A stretch of DNA of 64,000 nt from Pseudonocardiales bacterium (GCA_019243635.1 JAFAUB010000049.1:66722-130721), one strand, 5' to 3'; positions 43,589 through 53,010 are shown, counted from the first letter of the stretch. Program-made: numbers and translations. The notes: generated from the letters alone by a model not told the origin.

Positions 43589-44026
43589 TCAGCCCGGGAG
43601 CAGCGCGAAGCCCTCTTTCGCTGCCGCCGTACGGAGCGTGCCCTCGAAGGCCGCTACCGTGCGGCAGTCCGGTATGGCGTCTGCGGCGGCTTTCGCGCTG
43701 GCGAGCTGGATCGCGTCGTAGGCTCGCAGGCCGTGCACCCCGGTCAGTGCGGCGGCGGCGTCGAGCACGGTTGTGGTCGCGGCGACCACGCCGAAGCGAG
43801 GCTGTTCCCGCGCGGAACCGTGGTAGTCGGCCTCGAAGGCGGCGACGAGGACGGCGGCGTCTGCCGGCTCGAGCTCACCCATCCGATGCTTGCGCCAGAT
43901 CGCGGCCGGTACCTCCGCCCTGGCCAACGCCGACACGACGAGACTGCCCAGCCCGCGTACCACCTGGTGGTCCTGCTCGTCGGAGTAGAGCTTCACGAGA
44001 GCGGAGGAGTCGGCGAAAACCATCAC
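43589..44026 (-). CDS. VapC-family PIN-domain toxin
   Basis: A 145-residue PIN ribonuclease. MMVFADSSALVKLYSDE gives the first catalytic Asp, ALARAEVPAAIWRK the conserved Glu, and VHGLRAYDAIQLASA the later Asp pair (RAYDAI). The toxin would cleave RNA when the antitoxin is lost. Its start overlaps the end of the antitoxin gene (ATGA), the standard arrangement. Confidence 0.92.
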   Translation of the reverse strand: MMVFADSSALVKLYSDEQDHQVVRGLGSLVVSALARAEVPAAIWRKHRMGELEPADAAVLVAAFEADYHGSAREQPRFGVVAATTTVLDAAAALTGVHGLRAYDAIQLASAKAAADAIPDCRTVAAFEGTLRTAAAKEGFALLPG

Positions 44027-44319
44027 TCGCGGCCGTCGCGGACCAGGTCCGCGAGCTGGTGGCCCCGGCCGGCGCGATGTCGCGCACCGGCCAGGTCCTC
44101 CTCGTCCGGTCTGGGCCGGGGCGGGCCGACCGGCGCAAGCAGGCCTGCGGCGGCCAGCCGTTCACGGACCCGGAGTGACTCGTCGTCGGTGAGCTCCGGG
44201 TCGGTGGCGGCATCGAGCACCCGAGTCACGAACTCGTTGATGCTGCTGCCGCGCTGATGGGCGGCGCGGCGCACCCGGTCGAGGAGCTCCTCCGGAGCAC
44301 GCCAGCTCACCTGCGCCAT
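44023..44319 (-). CDS. VapB-like ribbon-helix-helix antitoxin
   Basis: A 98-residue protein. The N-terminal AQVSWRAPEELLDRVRRAAH and QRGSSINEFVTRVLDAATDP form a ribbon-helix-helix DNA-binding fold. The C-terminal half is charged (ERLAAAGLLAPVGPPRPRPDEEDL) and would wrap the toxin. It is translated just before and overlapping VapC, and probably represses its own operon through the promoter region near 44330. Confidence 0.88.
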   Translation of the reverse strand: MAQVSWRAPEELLDRVRRAAHQRGSSINEFVTRVLDAATDPELTDDESLRVRERLAAAGLLAPVGPPRPRPDEEDLAGARHRAGRGHQLADLVRDGRE

Positions 44320-44384
44320 GCCTGCATGCTAGCAGGCATGGCGCCACCAGGCCATCCGCCGGACTGCGCCGGTAGCGTGAGCCG

Positions 44385-45134
44385 GTGGCCGATGGGGCGT
44401 ACCGATGCGTGGCCCATGCCGCCGCGGGTCTGTTCCGGGTGTTGGACCTGCGGATCGACATCTCCGGGCAGCAGCACGTCCCGGCCTCCGGGGGCGGTGT
44501 GGTGGTGATGAACCACACCGGGTACCTCGACTTCGCGCTCGCCGCCTTCCCGTTCTGGCGTGAGCATGGACGGTTCGTGCGCTTCATGGCCAAGCAGGAG
44601 GTGTTCGCGCATCGGGTGATGGGACCGCTGATGCGCGCCATGCACCACATTCCGGTCGACCGCGCGGCGGGGGCGGGCGCCTTCCGCCTCGCGGTCGAGG
44701 CGCTGCGGGCGGGCGAGCTGGTGGGGGTCTTCCCCGAGGCGACGATCAGCCGCAGCTTCTGCCTGAAGGAGTTCAAGTCCGGCGCCACCCGGATGGCGCG
44801 TGCCGCGGGCGTGCCGCTGATCCCCATGACGCTGTGGGGCAGCCAGCGGGTGTGGACCAAGGGGCGCAAGCCCACCGTCCGCGCCGCGCGGCATACCCCG
44901 ATCAGCATCACCATCGGGGCACCGCTGCGGCCCGAGCGCGGGCCGGCGGCCGATGCCGCGCTGGTCGGGGTGATGAACGGGCTGCTCGAGGCGACCCGCG
45001 CGCGCTACCCGGAAGGGCCCGGCGACGATCCCTGGTGGGTGCCGGCGCACCTGGGGGGCACCGCTCCGACGCCGGAGCTGGCCGCCGAGCTGGACCAGCT
45101 GCGCTCAGCCCGACGCCGGGAGACTCCGGGCTGA
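44385..45134 (+). CDS. plsC: 1-acyl-sn-glycerol-3-phosphate acyltransferase
   Basis: A 249-residue PlsC-type acyltransferase adding the second acyl chain to lysophosphatidate in phospholipid synthesis. Motif I NHTGYLD (Asn-His-x4-Asp), RFMAKQEVF, MHHIPVDRAAGAGAF (the Arg block), VGVFPEATISRSF (EAT in place of the common EGT) and GVPLIPMTLWGSQRV are present. Start GTG 44385. It converges with and overlaps the last 30 bases of the desaturase gene. A membrane-associated role is expected. Confidence 0.92.
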   Translation: MADGAYRCVAHAAAGLFRVLDLRIDISGQQHVPASGGGVVVMNHTGYLDFALAAFPFWREHGRFVRFMAKQEVFAHRVMGPLMRAMHHIPVDRAAGAGAFRLAVEALRAGELVGVFPEATISRSFCLKEFKSGATRMARAAGVPLIPMTLWGSQRVWTKGRKPTVRAARHTPISITIGAPLRPERGPAADAALVGVMNGLLEATRARYPEGPGDDPWWVPAHLGGTAPTPELAAELDQLRSARRRETPG

Positions 45135-46049
45135 CCGCTCATGGGCCGCGGCGCGGCGCTCGGCGAACCGGCTGGCCTGCCCGTCGAGCCGGGTGAGGAA
45201 CCCGGCCAGCTCGACGCGGGCCTTCTCGCCCTCCGCGTCGAGGCCGGCCAGGTCGAACACGCCCCACTGGCGCAGCAGCGGCCAGATCACCTCGTCGTGG
45301 TGGATGCGCAGGTCGTAGATGCCGGCCCGGGCGATCTGCGCGGCCTTGCGGGCGAAGCCGGGGATGACGACGCCCGGCATCTGGAAGTCGACGACCTCGT
45401 CGGTGATAGCGCGCAGGGTGGGGCCGGGGCAGACGTCGAGGGCGGCTTTGACGAGGTTGCGGTAGAAGACCATGTGCAGGTTCTCGTCGGTGGAGACGCG
45501 GGTGAGGAGTCGTTCGGCGACGGGGTCGCCGGCATGGCGGCCGGTGTTGCGATGGGAGATGCGGGTGGCGAGCTCCTGGAAGGACACGTAGGCCAGGACA
45601 CGCAGCAGCGGCGCCTCCTGGGTGTCGTAGCCGGTCTGCATGACCTGCATCCGGGCCCGCTCCAGCTCCACCGGGTCGACCCCTCGGGTCACCAGGAGGT
45701 AGTCGCGGATGCAGTACGCATGCCGGCCCTCCTCGGCGGTCCAGCGGTGCACCCAGGTACCCCAGGCGCCGTCGCGCCCGAACGTGCGCCCGATCTCCCG
45801 GTGGTAGCTGGGCAGGTTGTCCTCGGTGAGGAGGTTGACCTCCAGCGCGGTCCGGGCGATCGGTGACAGCCGCGACTGCTCGGGGTCCCAGGGCTGTCCG
45901 CCGAGGCCGGCGTAGTCGCGGCCCAGGCTCCACGGGACGTACTCGTGCGGCATCCACTCCTTGGCGGCGGCCAGGTGCCGGTCGAGGTTCTCGGTGACCA
46001 CCGGCTCGAGGTCGTGCAGGAGCCGGGCGGTGTCCGAGGTCGTCGTCAT
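45105..46049 (-). CDS. Acyl-ACP desaturase (DesA type)
   Basis: A 314-residue soluble diiron desaturase inserting a double bond into acyl-ACP. Iron ligands appear in order: NLLTEDNLPSYHREI (Glu), HRWTAEEGRHAYCIRDYLL (Glu, Glu-x2-His), FQELATRISHRNTG (Glu, His) and STDENLHMVFYR (Glu-x2-His). It aligns well with mycobacterial DesA1/DesA2, involved in meromycolate or oleate formation. ATG 46049 is a normal start. The adjacent plsC makes a lipid-related pair. Confidence 0.93.
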   Translation of the reverse strand: MTTTSDTARLLHDLEPVVTENLDRHLAAAKEWMPHEYVPWSLGRDYAGLGGQPWDPEQSRLSPIARTALEVNLLTEDNLPSYHREIGRTFGRDGAWGTWVHRWTAEEGRHAYCIRDYLLVTRGVDPVELERARMQVMQTGYDTQEAPLLRVLAYVSFQELATRISHRNTGRHAGDPVAERLLTRVSTDENLHMVFYRNLVKAALDVCPGPTLRAITDEVVDFQMPGVVIPGFARKAAQIARAGIYDLRIHHDEVIWPLLRQWGVFDLAGLDAEGEKARVELAGFLTRLDGQASRFAERRAAAHERSARSLPASG

Positions 46050-46171
46050 GGAGATCCTCAGCAGCAGATCGGGACGGGCCTACCGGCACCACCGTATCTC
46101 GCCGGTCGGGACCGCGCGGCGGTGGTCGAACCGGCGCGGACCACGCCGGCGCGGACCGAGCCGGTAAGGTC

Positions 46172-47179
46172 ATGATCACTATGAAGAAGCTCATCAACGA
46201 TCCCGCCCACGTCGTCTCCGAGGCGCTGCTCGGGATGGCCGAGGCCCACCCCGAGCTGCGCGTCGACCAGCATAACAAGATCATCTACCGGGTCAGCGCC
46301 CCGGTGCGGGGGAAGGTCGGGGTGGTCTCCGGGGGTGGCTCGGGCCACGAGCCACTGCACGGTGGGTTCGTCGGCGTGGGGATGCTCGACGCGGCCTGCG
46401 CTGGCGAGGTGTTCACCTCGCCGGTACCCGACCAGGTGCTCCGGGCGACGAGGGCCGTCGACGCGGGGTCCGGGGTGCTGCACATCGTCAAGAACTACCC
46501 CGGCGATGTCATGAGCTTCGAGATGGCTGCCGAGCTCGCGGCCGAGTCGGGGGTCGAAGTCACCTCGGTCGTGGTCGATGACGACGTGGCGGTGCGGGAG
46601 CGCCCGCATACCGTCGGGCGGCGCGGAGTCGGTCTCACGGTGCTGGTGGAGAAGATCGCCGGCGCGGCGGCCGAGCGGGGTCGTGGTCTCACCGAGGTCA
46701 CCGACGTCGCCCGGCGGGTCAACGCCGGTGGCCGGAGCATGGGAGTCGCCTTGACCTCGGGCACGGTGCCGGCCGTCGGCCGGCCGACCTTCGAGCTACC
46801 GGAGACCGACATGGAAGTCGGTATCGGCATCCACGGCGAGCCGGGCCGGGAACGGCTACCGCTCGCCCCCGCGAGCCGGGTGGCCGAGTATCTGATCGAC
46901 CCGATCCTCGCCGACCTCGACTTCACCGGTGGCGATGGTGTGATCGCCTTCGTCAACGGGCTGGGCGGTACTCCGCTGATCGAGCTCTACCTGATGTACC
47001 ACGAGGTGGCGAGAGTCCTCCAGCGGGCCGGGGTGCGGATCGCGCGCTCGCTGGTCGGGTCCTACATCACCAGCCTGGAGATGGCCGGGTGCTCGGTCAC
47101 CCTGCTCCGGACCGACGATGACCTGCTGCGACTGTGGGACGCGCCGGTGCGCACCCCGGCCCTGCGCTGGGGGCTCTGA
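46172..47179 (+). CDS. dhaK: Dihydroxyacetone kinase subunit DhaK
   Basis: A 335-residue DHA-binding subunit. MKKLINDPAHVVSEALLGMA opens the family; GVVSGGGSGHEPLHGGFVGV forms the substrate pocket, NYPGDVMSFEMAAE follows, and the His of VGIGIHGEPGRERLP covalently binds dihydroxyacetone as a hemiaminal. It receives phosphate from DhaL-bound ADP/ATP. The ATG at 46181 is an alternative start. First gene of dhaKLM; it is followed one base later by dhaL. Confidence 0.95.
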   Translation: MITMKKLINDPAHVVSEALLGMAEAHPELRVDQHNKIIYRVSAPVRGKVGVVSGGGSGHEPLHGGFVGVGMLDAACAGEVFTSPVPDQVLRATRAVDAGSGVLHIVKNYPGDVMSFEMAAELAAESGVEVTSVVVDDDVAVRERPHTVGRRGVGLTVLVEKIAGAAAERGRGLTEVTDVARRVNAGGRSMGVALTSGTVPAVGRPTFELPETDMEVGIGIHGEPGRERLPLAPASRVAEYLIDPILADLDFTGGDGVIAFVNGLGGTPLIELYLMYHEVARVLQRAGVRIARSLVGSYITSLEMAGCSVTLLRTDDDLLRLWDAPVRTPALRWGL

Positions 47180-47180
47180 G

Positions 47181-47828
47181 ATGGGCCAGACGGTGGACGC
47201 GGCGTCGCTGACCCGGTGGGTTCGCGAGTTCCGCCGTGCCGTCGCGGCGAACCGGGACCTCCTCACCCGGCTCGACTCGGCCATCGGCGACGCTGACCAC
47301 GGCATCAACATGGACCGCGGCCTCGCGGTGGTGGTCGCGGAGCTGGAGCGCCATCCTCCGTCGCACGTCTCGGTGCTGCTCAGGGATGTCGGAACGACTC
47401 TGATGAGCGCGGTGGGTGGCGCCAGCGGCGCGTTGTACGGCACCTTCTTCCTGCGCATGGCGACCGCGGCGGGACAGCAGCGCTCCCTGGAGGGGCCGGC
47501 GTTCGCCCAGGCGTTGCGAGCTGGTCTGGAGGGGGTGCGCCGGCGGGGCAAGGCGGTGGCGGGGGACAAGACGATGGTCGACGCGCTGGCCCCCGCCGTC
47601 GATGCGCTGGACGTCGCGCTAGCCGGCGGCGCCGGGCTCGGCGCTGCGCTGCGCGGCGCGGCCCTCGCCGCGCGGGCCGGTCGTGACGCGACCACGCCGA
47701 TGCTCGCCCGCAGGGGTCGCGCGAGCTTTCTGGGCGAGCGCAGCGTCGGCCACCAGGATCCCGGCGCGACGTCGGCCGCGCTGCTCATCGCGGCGGCCGC
47801 CACGGCGTTCGCGGACGTGCCGGGATGA
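47181..47828 (+). CDS. dhaL: Dihydroxyacetone kinase subunit DhaL
   Basis: A 215-residue nucleotide-binding subunit. It begins right after the dhaK stop. LTRLDSAIGDADHGINMDRG holds the Mg-binding Asp residues, VGGASGALYGTFFLRMA the glycine-rich nucleotide loop, and GDKTMVDALAPAVDAL and GHQDPGATSAALL complete the family pattern. DhaL keeps its ADP bound and is re-phosphorylated by DhaM. The 3' end overlaps dhaM (ATGA). Confidence 0.94.
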   Translation: MGQTVDAASLTRWVREFRRAVAANRDLLTRLDSAIGDADHGINMDRGLAVVVAELERHPPSHVSVLLRDVGTTLMSAVGGASGALYGTFFLRMATAAGQQRSLEGPAFAQALRAGLEGVRRRGKAVAGDKTMVDALAPAVDALDVALAGGAGLGAALRGAALAARAGRDATTPMLARRGRASFLGERSVGHQDPGATSAALLIAAAATAFADVPG

Positions 47829-50290
47829 GCGCGGTGGTCGGCATCGTCGTCGTCTGCCACAGTCGTGCTCTCGCGCGGGCCGCGGTCGCGCTGGCGCAGG
47901 AGATGGTGCACGGCACGCAGGCGCGGATCATCACCGCCGCCGGCCTCGATGACACCACGTCCGGTACCGACGCCGCGCAGGTGGTCCACGCCATCACTGC
48001 CGCCGACACCGGGGCGGGCGTCGTGGTCCTGATGGATCTCGGCAGCGCCGTGCTCTCCGCGCAGCTCGCGCTCGACCTGCTCGACGAGGACGCCCGCGCC
48101 AGGGTGGTGCTGTGCCCCGCGCCGCTGCTCGAGGGCCTCCTCGTCGCGGCGGTCGCCGCCGCGGGTGGCGCCACCCGGCAGGACGTGGCGGCCGAGGCGG
48201 CGGGCGCGCTGGCCGGCAAGACCGAGCTGCTGGCCGGCGTCGGTGTGGCCGACCACCCACCGGATGAGTGGGTACCGACCGCCCGTGAACTCGTCGGTGC
48301 CTTCACCGTGCTGAGCCCGCACGGGCTGCACGTCCGCCCCGCCGCTCGAATCGTCCATGAGGTGCGGACCCGCCGGCAGCGGGTCCAGCTGCGCAACCGC
48401 ACCACAGGCTCGGCATGGGTGCCCGCGTCGAGCCTGTCGAAGATCACCACGCTCGGTGCGCTGCGCGGACACGACGTGGAGATCCGGGTCCGTGGAGACC
48501 AGGCGCGGGAGACCCTGGAGCGCCTGCTCAGCCTCGCCGCTCGCGGCTTCGACGAGACACCGGACGACGATGTGGCCGTCGGCCGGTCACCACTGCCCGC
48601 GTCTCCCGGCATCGGTATCGGTCCCGCGAGGCACTGGTGGCTCGCGCTGCCCGATGTCCCGGACGCCCGCACCGACGACCCGGCGGCGGAGTCGCGTCGT
48701 CTCGGGGAGGCCCTCGCCGCCGTCCACGACGACCTGCGGCGGGTGCGGGCTCGCGCGGCCCGCGAGCTGGGGGACGCCGCCGCGGCGATCATCGACGCCC
48801 ACCTGCTGCTGCTCGAGGACCCCGCCCTGCGCGCGGAGGTCCACTCCCTGATAGCCGGCGGGCGGGCCGCCGCACCCGCCTGGTCCGGTGCCCTCACCCG
48901 GGTCGCCGAGGAGCTGGCCGCGATCGGCGACCCGTACCTGCGGGGGCGCGCCGCCGATGTCCGGGCGGTCTGTGACCAGGTGCTGCGCGAGCTGCTCGGT
49001 GCGGCCGGCGGCACCGCGACACCGGTGGGGGCGCCGGTGGGCGTGCTCATCCGTGCCGACCTCACCCCGGCGGAGGTCGCCGGGCTCGACCCGGCCCGGG
49101 TCACCGCCGTGCTGCTGGCTTTCGGCAGCCCCACCGCGCACAGCGCGGTCCTGCTGCGGGCCAAAGGCATCCCGGCCGTCGTCGCGGCCGGGCCCGCCGT
49201 GCTCGACATCGCCGAGGGCACACCGGTCGCGGTGGACGGGACCCGCGGCGGGTTCGTCATCGATCCGCCCGCCGATGTCCTGGAGGCCTTTCGCGCCCGC
49301 GCCACCGCGGCGCTCCAGCGAGCGCGCCACGCGCGCCCGCACGCGGCCGCACCCGCCGCCACCAGCGATGGCGTCCGCGTGCTCGTCGGCGCCAACATCA
49401 GCACCGAGCAGGACGCGCACGTCGCGGCCGAGCACGGTGCCGACCTGGTCGGCCTGGTCCGTACCGAGCTCCTCTTCCTCGGTCGCCCGCAGGCACCCGG
49501 CGTCGAGGAGCAGGAAGCCGTGTACCGCGCTGTCGCGGGGCATCTCGGCGGGCGGCGGATCACCTTGCGCACGCTCGACGCCGGTGGGGACAAGCCCCTG
49601 AGCTACCTTCCGATGCCTCCGCAGGCCAACCCGTTCCTCGGTGTGCGCGGTATCCGCCTGTCACTGGCTCGCCCGAGCCTGCTCACCGACCAACTGCTCG
49701 CGATGGTGCGCGTCGCGCGCGACCTACCGGTGAGCGTGATGTTCCCCATGATCAGCACCCTGGACGAGCTCCGGCGCGCCCGGAGCCTTCTCGACGATGC
49801 GATCGACCGGGACGGCCGCGCCCGCCCGGCCGGCCTCCGGGTCGGGATCATGGTCGAGGTGCCGGCGGCGGCCCTCAAGGCGTCCGCCTTCACTCCGCAC
49901 GTGGACTTCTTCAGCATCGGCACGAACGACCTCACCCAGTATGCGCTCGCCGCCGAACGCGGCAACGCCGCCGTGGCCGAGCTCGGTGACCCACTCGATC
50001 CCGGCGTGCTGCGCCTGGTCGACGCGGTCTGCAAGGGTGCCGCCGGACGGGTGCCGGTCGCGGTCTGCGGGGAGATGGCCGCAGCCGAGCGGGCCGCCGC
50101 GTTGCTCGTCGGTCTCGGCGTCCGTGAGCTCAGCGTCGTCCCCACGGTGATCCCTGCGGTCAAGCAGGCCGTGCGCGCCCTGAACAGCGCCGCCGCCGCC
50201 GAGCTCGGCGCGCTGGCGTTGGATGCCGACAGCGCCAGCGCGGTCCGAGACCTGCTTGCCCTTGCCGCCGGGAGCGCCGGAGCGCGGTAG
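47825..50290 (+). CDS. dhaM: DhaM-HPr-Enzyme I fusion, phosphoryl donor of the dihydroxyacetone kinase
   Basis: An 821-residue single-chain phosphorelay. Residues 1-130 are the DhaM EIIA-like domain (VVVCHSRALARA, active His12). Residues ~155-240 are HPr (SPHGLHVRPAARIVHEV, His ~169). Residues ~258-821 are a complete Enzyme I: the phosphohistidine loop FGSPTAHSAVLLRAKGIPAV (His ~439), the PEP-binding core NPFLGVRGIRLSL and FFSIGTNDLTQYALAAER, and the catalytic Cys in VAVCGEMAAAERA (Cys ~748). E. coli DhaM carries only part of Enzyme I, so this version should draw directly on PEP without outside PTS proteins (inference). Confidence 0.95.
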   Translation: MSAVVGIVVVCHSRALARAAVALAQEMVHGTQARIITAAGLDDTTSGTDAAQVVHAITAADTGAGVVVLMDLGSAVLSAQLALDLLDEDARARVVLCPAPLLEGLLVAAVAAAGGATRQDVAAEAAGALAGKTELLAGVGVADHPPDEWVPTARELVGAFTVLSPHGLHVRPAARIVHEVRTRRQRVQLRNRTTGSAWVPASSLSKITTLGALRGHDVEIRVRGDQARETLERLLSLAARGFDETPDDDVAVGRSPLPASPGIGIGPARHWWLALPDVPDARTDDPAAESRRLGEALAAVHDDLRRVRARAARELGDAAAAIIDAHLLLLEDPALRAEVHSLIAGGRAAAPAWSGALTRVAEELAAIGDPYLRGRAADVRAVCDQVLRELLGAAGGTATPVGAPVGVLIRADLTPAEVAGLDPARVTAVLLAFGSPTAHSAVLLRAKGIPAVVAAGPAVLDIAEGTPVAVDGTRGGFVIDPPADVLEAFRARATAALQRARHARPHAAAPAATSDGVRVLVGANISTEQDAHVAAEHGADLVGLVRTELLFLGRPQAPGVEEQEAVYRAVAGHLGGRRITLRTLDAGGDKPLSYLPMPPQANPFLGVRGIRLSLARPSLLTDQLLAMVRVARDLPVSVMFPMISTLDELRRARSLLDDAIDRDGRARPAGLRVGIMVEVPAAALKASAFTPHVDFFSIGTNDLTQYALAAERGNAAVAELGDPLDPGVLRLVDAVCKGAAGRVPVAVCGEMAAAERAAALLVGLGVRELSVVPTVIPAVKQAVRALNSAAAAELGALALDADSASAVRDLLALAAGSAGAR

Positions 50291-50302
50291 CGCGGTAGCG
50301 CG

Positions 50303-50333
50303 GATGCTCGCGAGGTGCGGCCGCGCGAGCATC
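50303..50333. terminator. Hairpin terminator between convergent genes
   Basis: GATGCTCGCG (50303-50312) and CGCGAGCATC (50324-50333) form a perfect 10-bp stem with an 11-base loop, between the end of dhaM and the convergent nucleotidyltransferase gene. No T-tract, as is usual in actinomycetes. It is preceded by three copies of AGCGCGG at 8-base spacing. Confidence 0.6.
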
Positions 50334-50373
50334 GGCGCCCAGTCGCGCGAGCCACCCCGCCCAGTCGCCACCG

Positions 50374-51078
50374 CTATGCGCCGCCGAGATCCCTGGCGGC
50401 CTCCCGGATGTCCTTGGCGGTGTCGATGGCCCGCCAGTAGCCCTCGATCGGGAACCCGGCCAGCCGGCGCTGCCTGGCCAGCAGCGGGAACGTGGAGCGC
50501 TCGTGGTCGCCCGTGTCGGGCAGCAGATCCATGATCTCCGCGGCGAACACGTAGACGCCGCCGTTGACCGGATACGGCGAGGGTGGGGCCTCGACGAAGT
50601 CGGTCACCCGCCCCCCCTCGTCGACGTCGACCACGCCCCAGGGGATCCGCGGTCGGGCCAGCCCGATCGTGGCCACCACCTCCCGCTGCGCGTGATAGGC
50701 CGCCATCGCGCCGAGGTCGAACCGCGTCCAGATGTCACCGTTGAGCCCATACCAGGCCTCATCCGGTGCGGGCAGGTGTCTGCCGGCGTACTTCAGCCCG
50801 CCGCCCCGCCCCAACGGCCGCTCCTCGACCACCGTGGTGACCCGCGTCGGCCGCGTTGTGGCGCTCAGGTGCTCGGTCAGGACCTCGTGCAGGTGCCCGG
50901 CGGAGACCACCACGTCGGTGACCCCGGCCTCGGCCAGCCACTCCAGCTGATGGTCGATGATGCAGCGCCCGGCGATCTCGACCATCGGCTTGGGACGGGT
51001 GTCGGTGTACGGCTTGAGCCGCGACCCCTGGCCACCGGCCAAGATCACCGCCTGCTGCACCCGCGGGTGGCTCCTCAT
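50374..51078 (-). CDS. Sugar-1-phosphate nucleotidyltransferase
   Basis: A 234-residue nucleotidyltransferase activating a sugar-1-phosphate with NTP. VQQAVILAGGQGSRLKPYTD and TRPKPMVEIAGRCIIDHQLE form the nucleotide-binding signature (GGxGxRL...PKPM). WYGLNGDIWTRFDL holds the metal-binding Asp, and VNGGVYVFAAEIMDLLP and GYWRAIDTAKDI close the fold. ATG 51078 (MRSHPRVQQ) is chosen over an ATG 45 bases upstream. It lacks the C-terminal beta-helix seen in GlmU-like enzymes. Probably for a surface polysaccharide. Confidence 0.9.
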   Translation of the reverse strand: MRSHPRVQQAVILAGGQGSRLKPYTDTRPKPMVEIAGRCIIDHQLEWLAEAGVTDVVVSAGHLHEVLTEHLSATTRPTRVTTVVEERPLGRGGGLKYAGRHLPAPDEAWYGLNGDIWTRFDLGAMAAYHAQREVVATIGLARPRIPWGVVDVDEGGRVTDFVEAPPSPYPVNGGVYVFAAEIMDLLPDTGDHERSTFPLLARQRRLAGFPIEGYWRAIDTAKDIREAARDLGGA

Positions 51079-51145
51079 GCGCGCGACCCTAGCGTCGCGT
51101 GCGATGTGCTGCCCCGGATGCACCCGCGGCTCCGTTCGGTCGTCG

Positions 51146-52945
51146 TCACCGGGTCGTCAGCCGGTCACGGGTGAGCTCCCGGTCCTCTTCCGCCTCGCTG
51201 GTGGCTGCTGCTGCGGTGGCGCTGACCTGGTCTGCGGGCCGCTCGGTGTACACGTATCTGCCGCCGCGCAGACAGGAGGCGACGGCGGCGATGAGGCAGG
51301 CGGCGATGGCGAAGACGAAGGCGACCGCCAGTCCGTCGGAGAACGGCCCGGAGATCAACGCGGGGAAGAAGCCCTGACCGGTGAGGTACGCGGCGTTGCT
51401 GGCCGGAAGGTGCCCGAGCACGGTCGGGCCCAGCAGGGTCTGGACCGGGTTGTAGCCCAGCAGCGAGGCGAAGAGCACCGTCACCGGGGGCAGGGCGGCG
51501 AGCCGGGCCGCGTCAGCGGCAGGCACGCCCTGGGCGAGAAGTCCGCTGGTCAGCGCATGCGGCAGGGTCCGGGCCAAGCCGAGGATCATCAGGCTGAAGA
51601 ACACCCCGATCGACAGCACCATCGCCGAGTTCTGGAACGTGGTGCTCATCCCCGCGCCCACTCCGCGTTGGTGGGGCGGCAGGCTGTTCATGATCGCTGC
51701 CCTGTTGGGCGCGGCGAACAGCCCCATTCCGATCCCGTTGAGCAGCAGGACCAGCGCGAACTCCCAGTAGCTGAAGTTCACCGGCACGCAGGCCAGCCAT
51801 CCGAAGCCGGCGGCGGCCACGAGCATCCCACCAGTGGCGAACGCGCGCGCTCCGAAGCGGTCGGACAACCACCCCGATACCGGCCCGGCGACCAGGAACC
51901 CGACGGTGAGCGGCAGCATGTAGATGCCCGCCCACAACGGCGTGGACTCGAAACCGTAGCCGTGCTGGGGTAGCCAGATGCCCTGCAGCCAGATGATCAG
52001 GATGAACATCAGCCCGCCGCGGCCCAGCCCTGACAGCAGGCTGGCCAGGTTCCCTGCGGTGAACGCCCGGATGCGGAACAGCCGCAGCTGGAACATCGGC
52101 TCGGCGACCCGGGTCTCCACCACGCAGAAGATCATCAACATGACCACGCCACCGGTCAGCGCGGCCAGCACCCGCGGGCTCGTCCATCCCGTCGTGTGAC
52201 CGCTATAGGGCTGGATGCCGTAGGTGATGCCCACCATCACCGCGACCAGGCCGACGGCGAAGGTCAGGTTGCCCCACCAGTCCAGCCGCCCGGGCTGCCG
52301 GATGCCGGTGTCGCGCAGCTTCCAGTACGCCCAGAACGTGCCGAATACCCCGAAGGGCACCGAGACCAGGAACACCAGATGCCACTCCAGCGGTGCGAGC
52401 AACCCGCCCAGAACCAGCCCGAGGAACGAGCCGGTGATCCCGGCGACCTGGTTGAGCCCCAGCGCCAGCCCCCGCTGCTCGACCGGGAACGCGTCGGTGA
52501 TGATCGCGTTGGAGTTCGCCATCAGCATCGCGCCCCCGACGCCCTGCAGCACCCGCATGATGATCATCCACAGCACACCCTCGGTGCCCTGCATCCACGT
52601 CACCGACAGCAGCAGGGAGAACACCGTGAACACCGCGAAGCCCGCGTTGTACATCCGGACCCGCCCGACCATGTCGCCCAGCCGGCCGAAGCTGACCACC
52701 AGCACCGCGGTGACCACCATGTAACCCATGATCAACCACAGCAGCAGGCCGGCGTTCTCCGGCGCCAGTGGATTGATCTTCACACCCCTGAAGATGTCCG
52801 GCAGCGCGATCAGCAGGATCGAGGCGTTGATCGTGGCTATCAACACTCCGAGCGTGGTGTTCGACAACGCGACCCACTTGTAGCGTGGACCGGTGGTACC
52901 CGCCCAGGCCCGAGCCCGTCGCGACAACGATATTGGTTGCTGCAT
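51146..52945 (-). CDS. MFS drug/metabolite exporter, DHA2 (14-helix) type
   Basis: A 599-residue major facilitator with about 14 transmembrane helices. VALSNTTLGVLIATINASIL in helix 1, the loop SFGRLGDMVGRVRMYNAG (motif A) and LGLNQVAGITGSFLGLVLGG (motif C of antiporters) match DHA2 exporters. The C-terminal ~40 residues are cytoplasmic and charged. The start ATG lies within an imperfect palindrome (52933-52953), so repression by a MarR- or TetR-type protein is likely, but no regulator gene is adjacent. Substrate unknown. Confidence 0.92.
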   Translation of the reverse strand: MQQPISLSRRARAWAGTTGPRYKWVALSNTTLGVLIATINASILLIALPDIFRGVKINPLAPENAGLLLWLIMGYMVVTAVLVVSFGRLGDMVGRVRMYNAGFAVFTVFSLLLSVTWMQGTEGVLWMIIMRVLQGVGGAMLMANSNAIITDAFPVEQRGLALGLNQVAGITGSFLGLVLGGLLAPLEWHLVFLVSVPFGVFGTFWAYWKLRDTGIRQPGRLDWWGNLTFAVGLVAVMVGITYGIQPYSGHTTGWTSPRVLAALTGGVVMLMIFCVVETRVAEPMFQLRLFRIRAFTAGNLASLLSGLGRGGLMFILIIWLQGIWLPQHGYGFESTPLWAGIYMLPLTVGFLVAGPVSGWLSDRFGARAFATGGMLVAAAGFGWLACVPVNFSYWEFALVLLLNGIGMGLFAAPNRAAIMNSLPPHQRGVGAGMSTTFQNSAMVLSIGVFFSLMILGLARTLPHALTSGLLAQGVPAADAARLAALPPVTVLFASLLGYNPVQTLLGPTVLGHLPASNAAYLTGQGFFPALISGPFSDGLAVAFVFAIAACLIAAVASCLRGGRYVYTERPADQVSATAAAATSEAEEDRELTRDRLTTR

Positions 52946-52953
52946 ACAACTAA
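52933..52953. promoter_or_regulatory. Imperfect palindrome over the MFS start codon, candidate repressor site
   Basis: TTGGTTG (52933-52939), seven spacer bases, CAACTAA (52947-52953): six of seven pairs match. It covers the MFS start codon (complement of 52943-52945). A TTAGTTTAG stretch on the coding strand just before it may be the -10 region, giving a nearly leaderless message. Confidence 0.45.
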
Positions 52954-53010
52954 ACTAAGCCCGGTCCCACAGCGCCGCAACTCTGCTGAGCGGGCACGCG
53001 GTCGAGAGCG

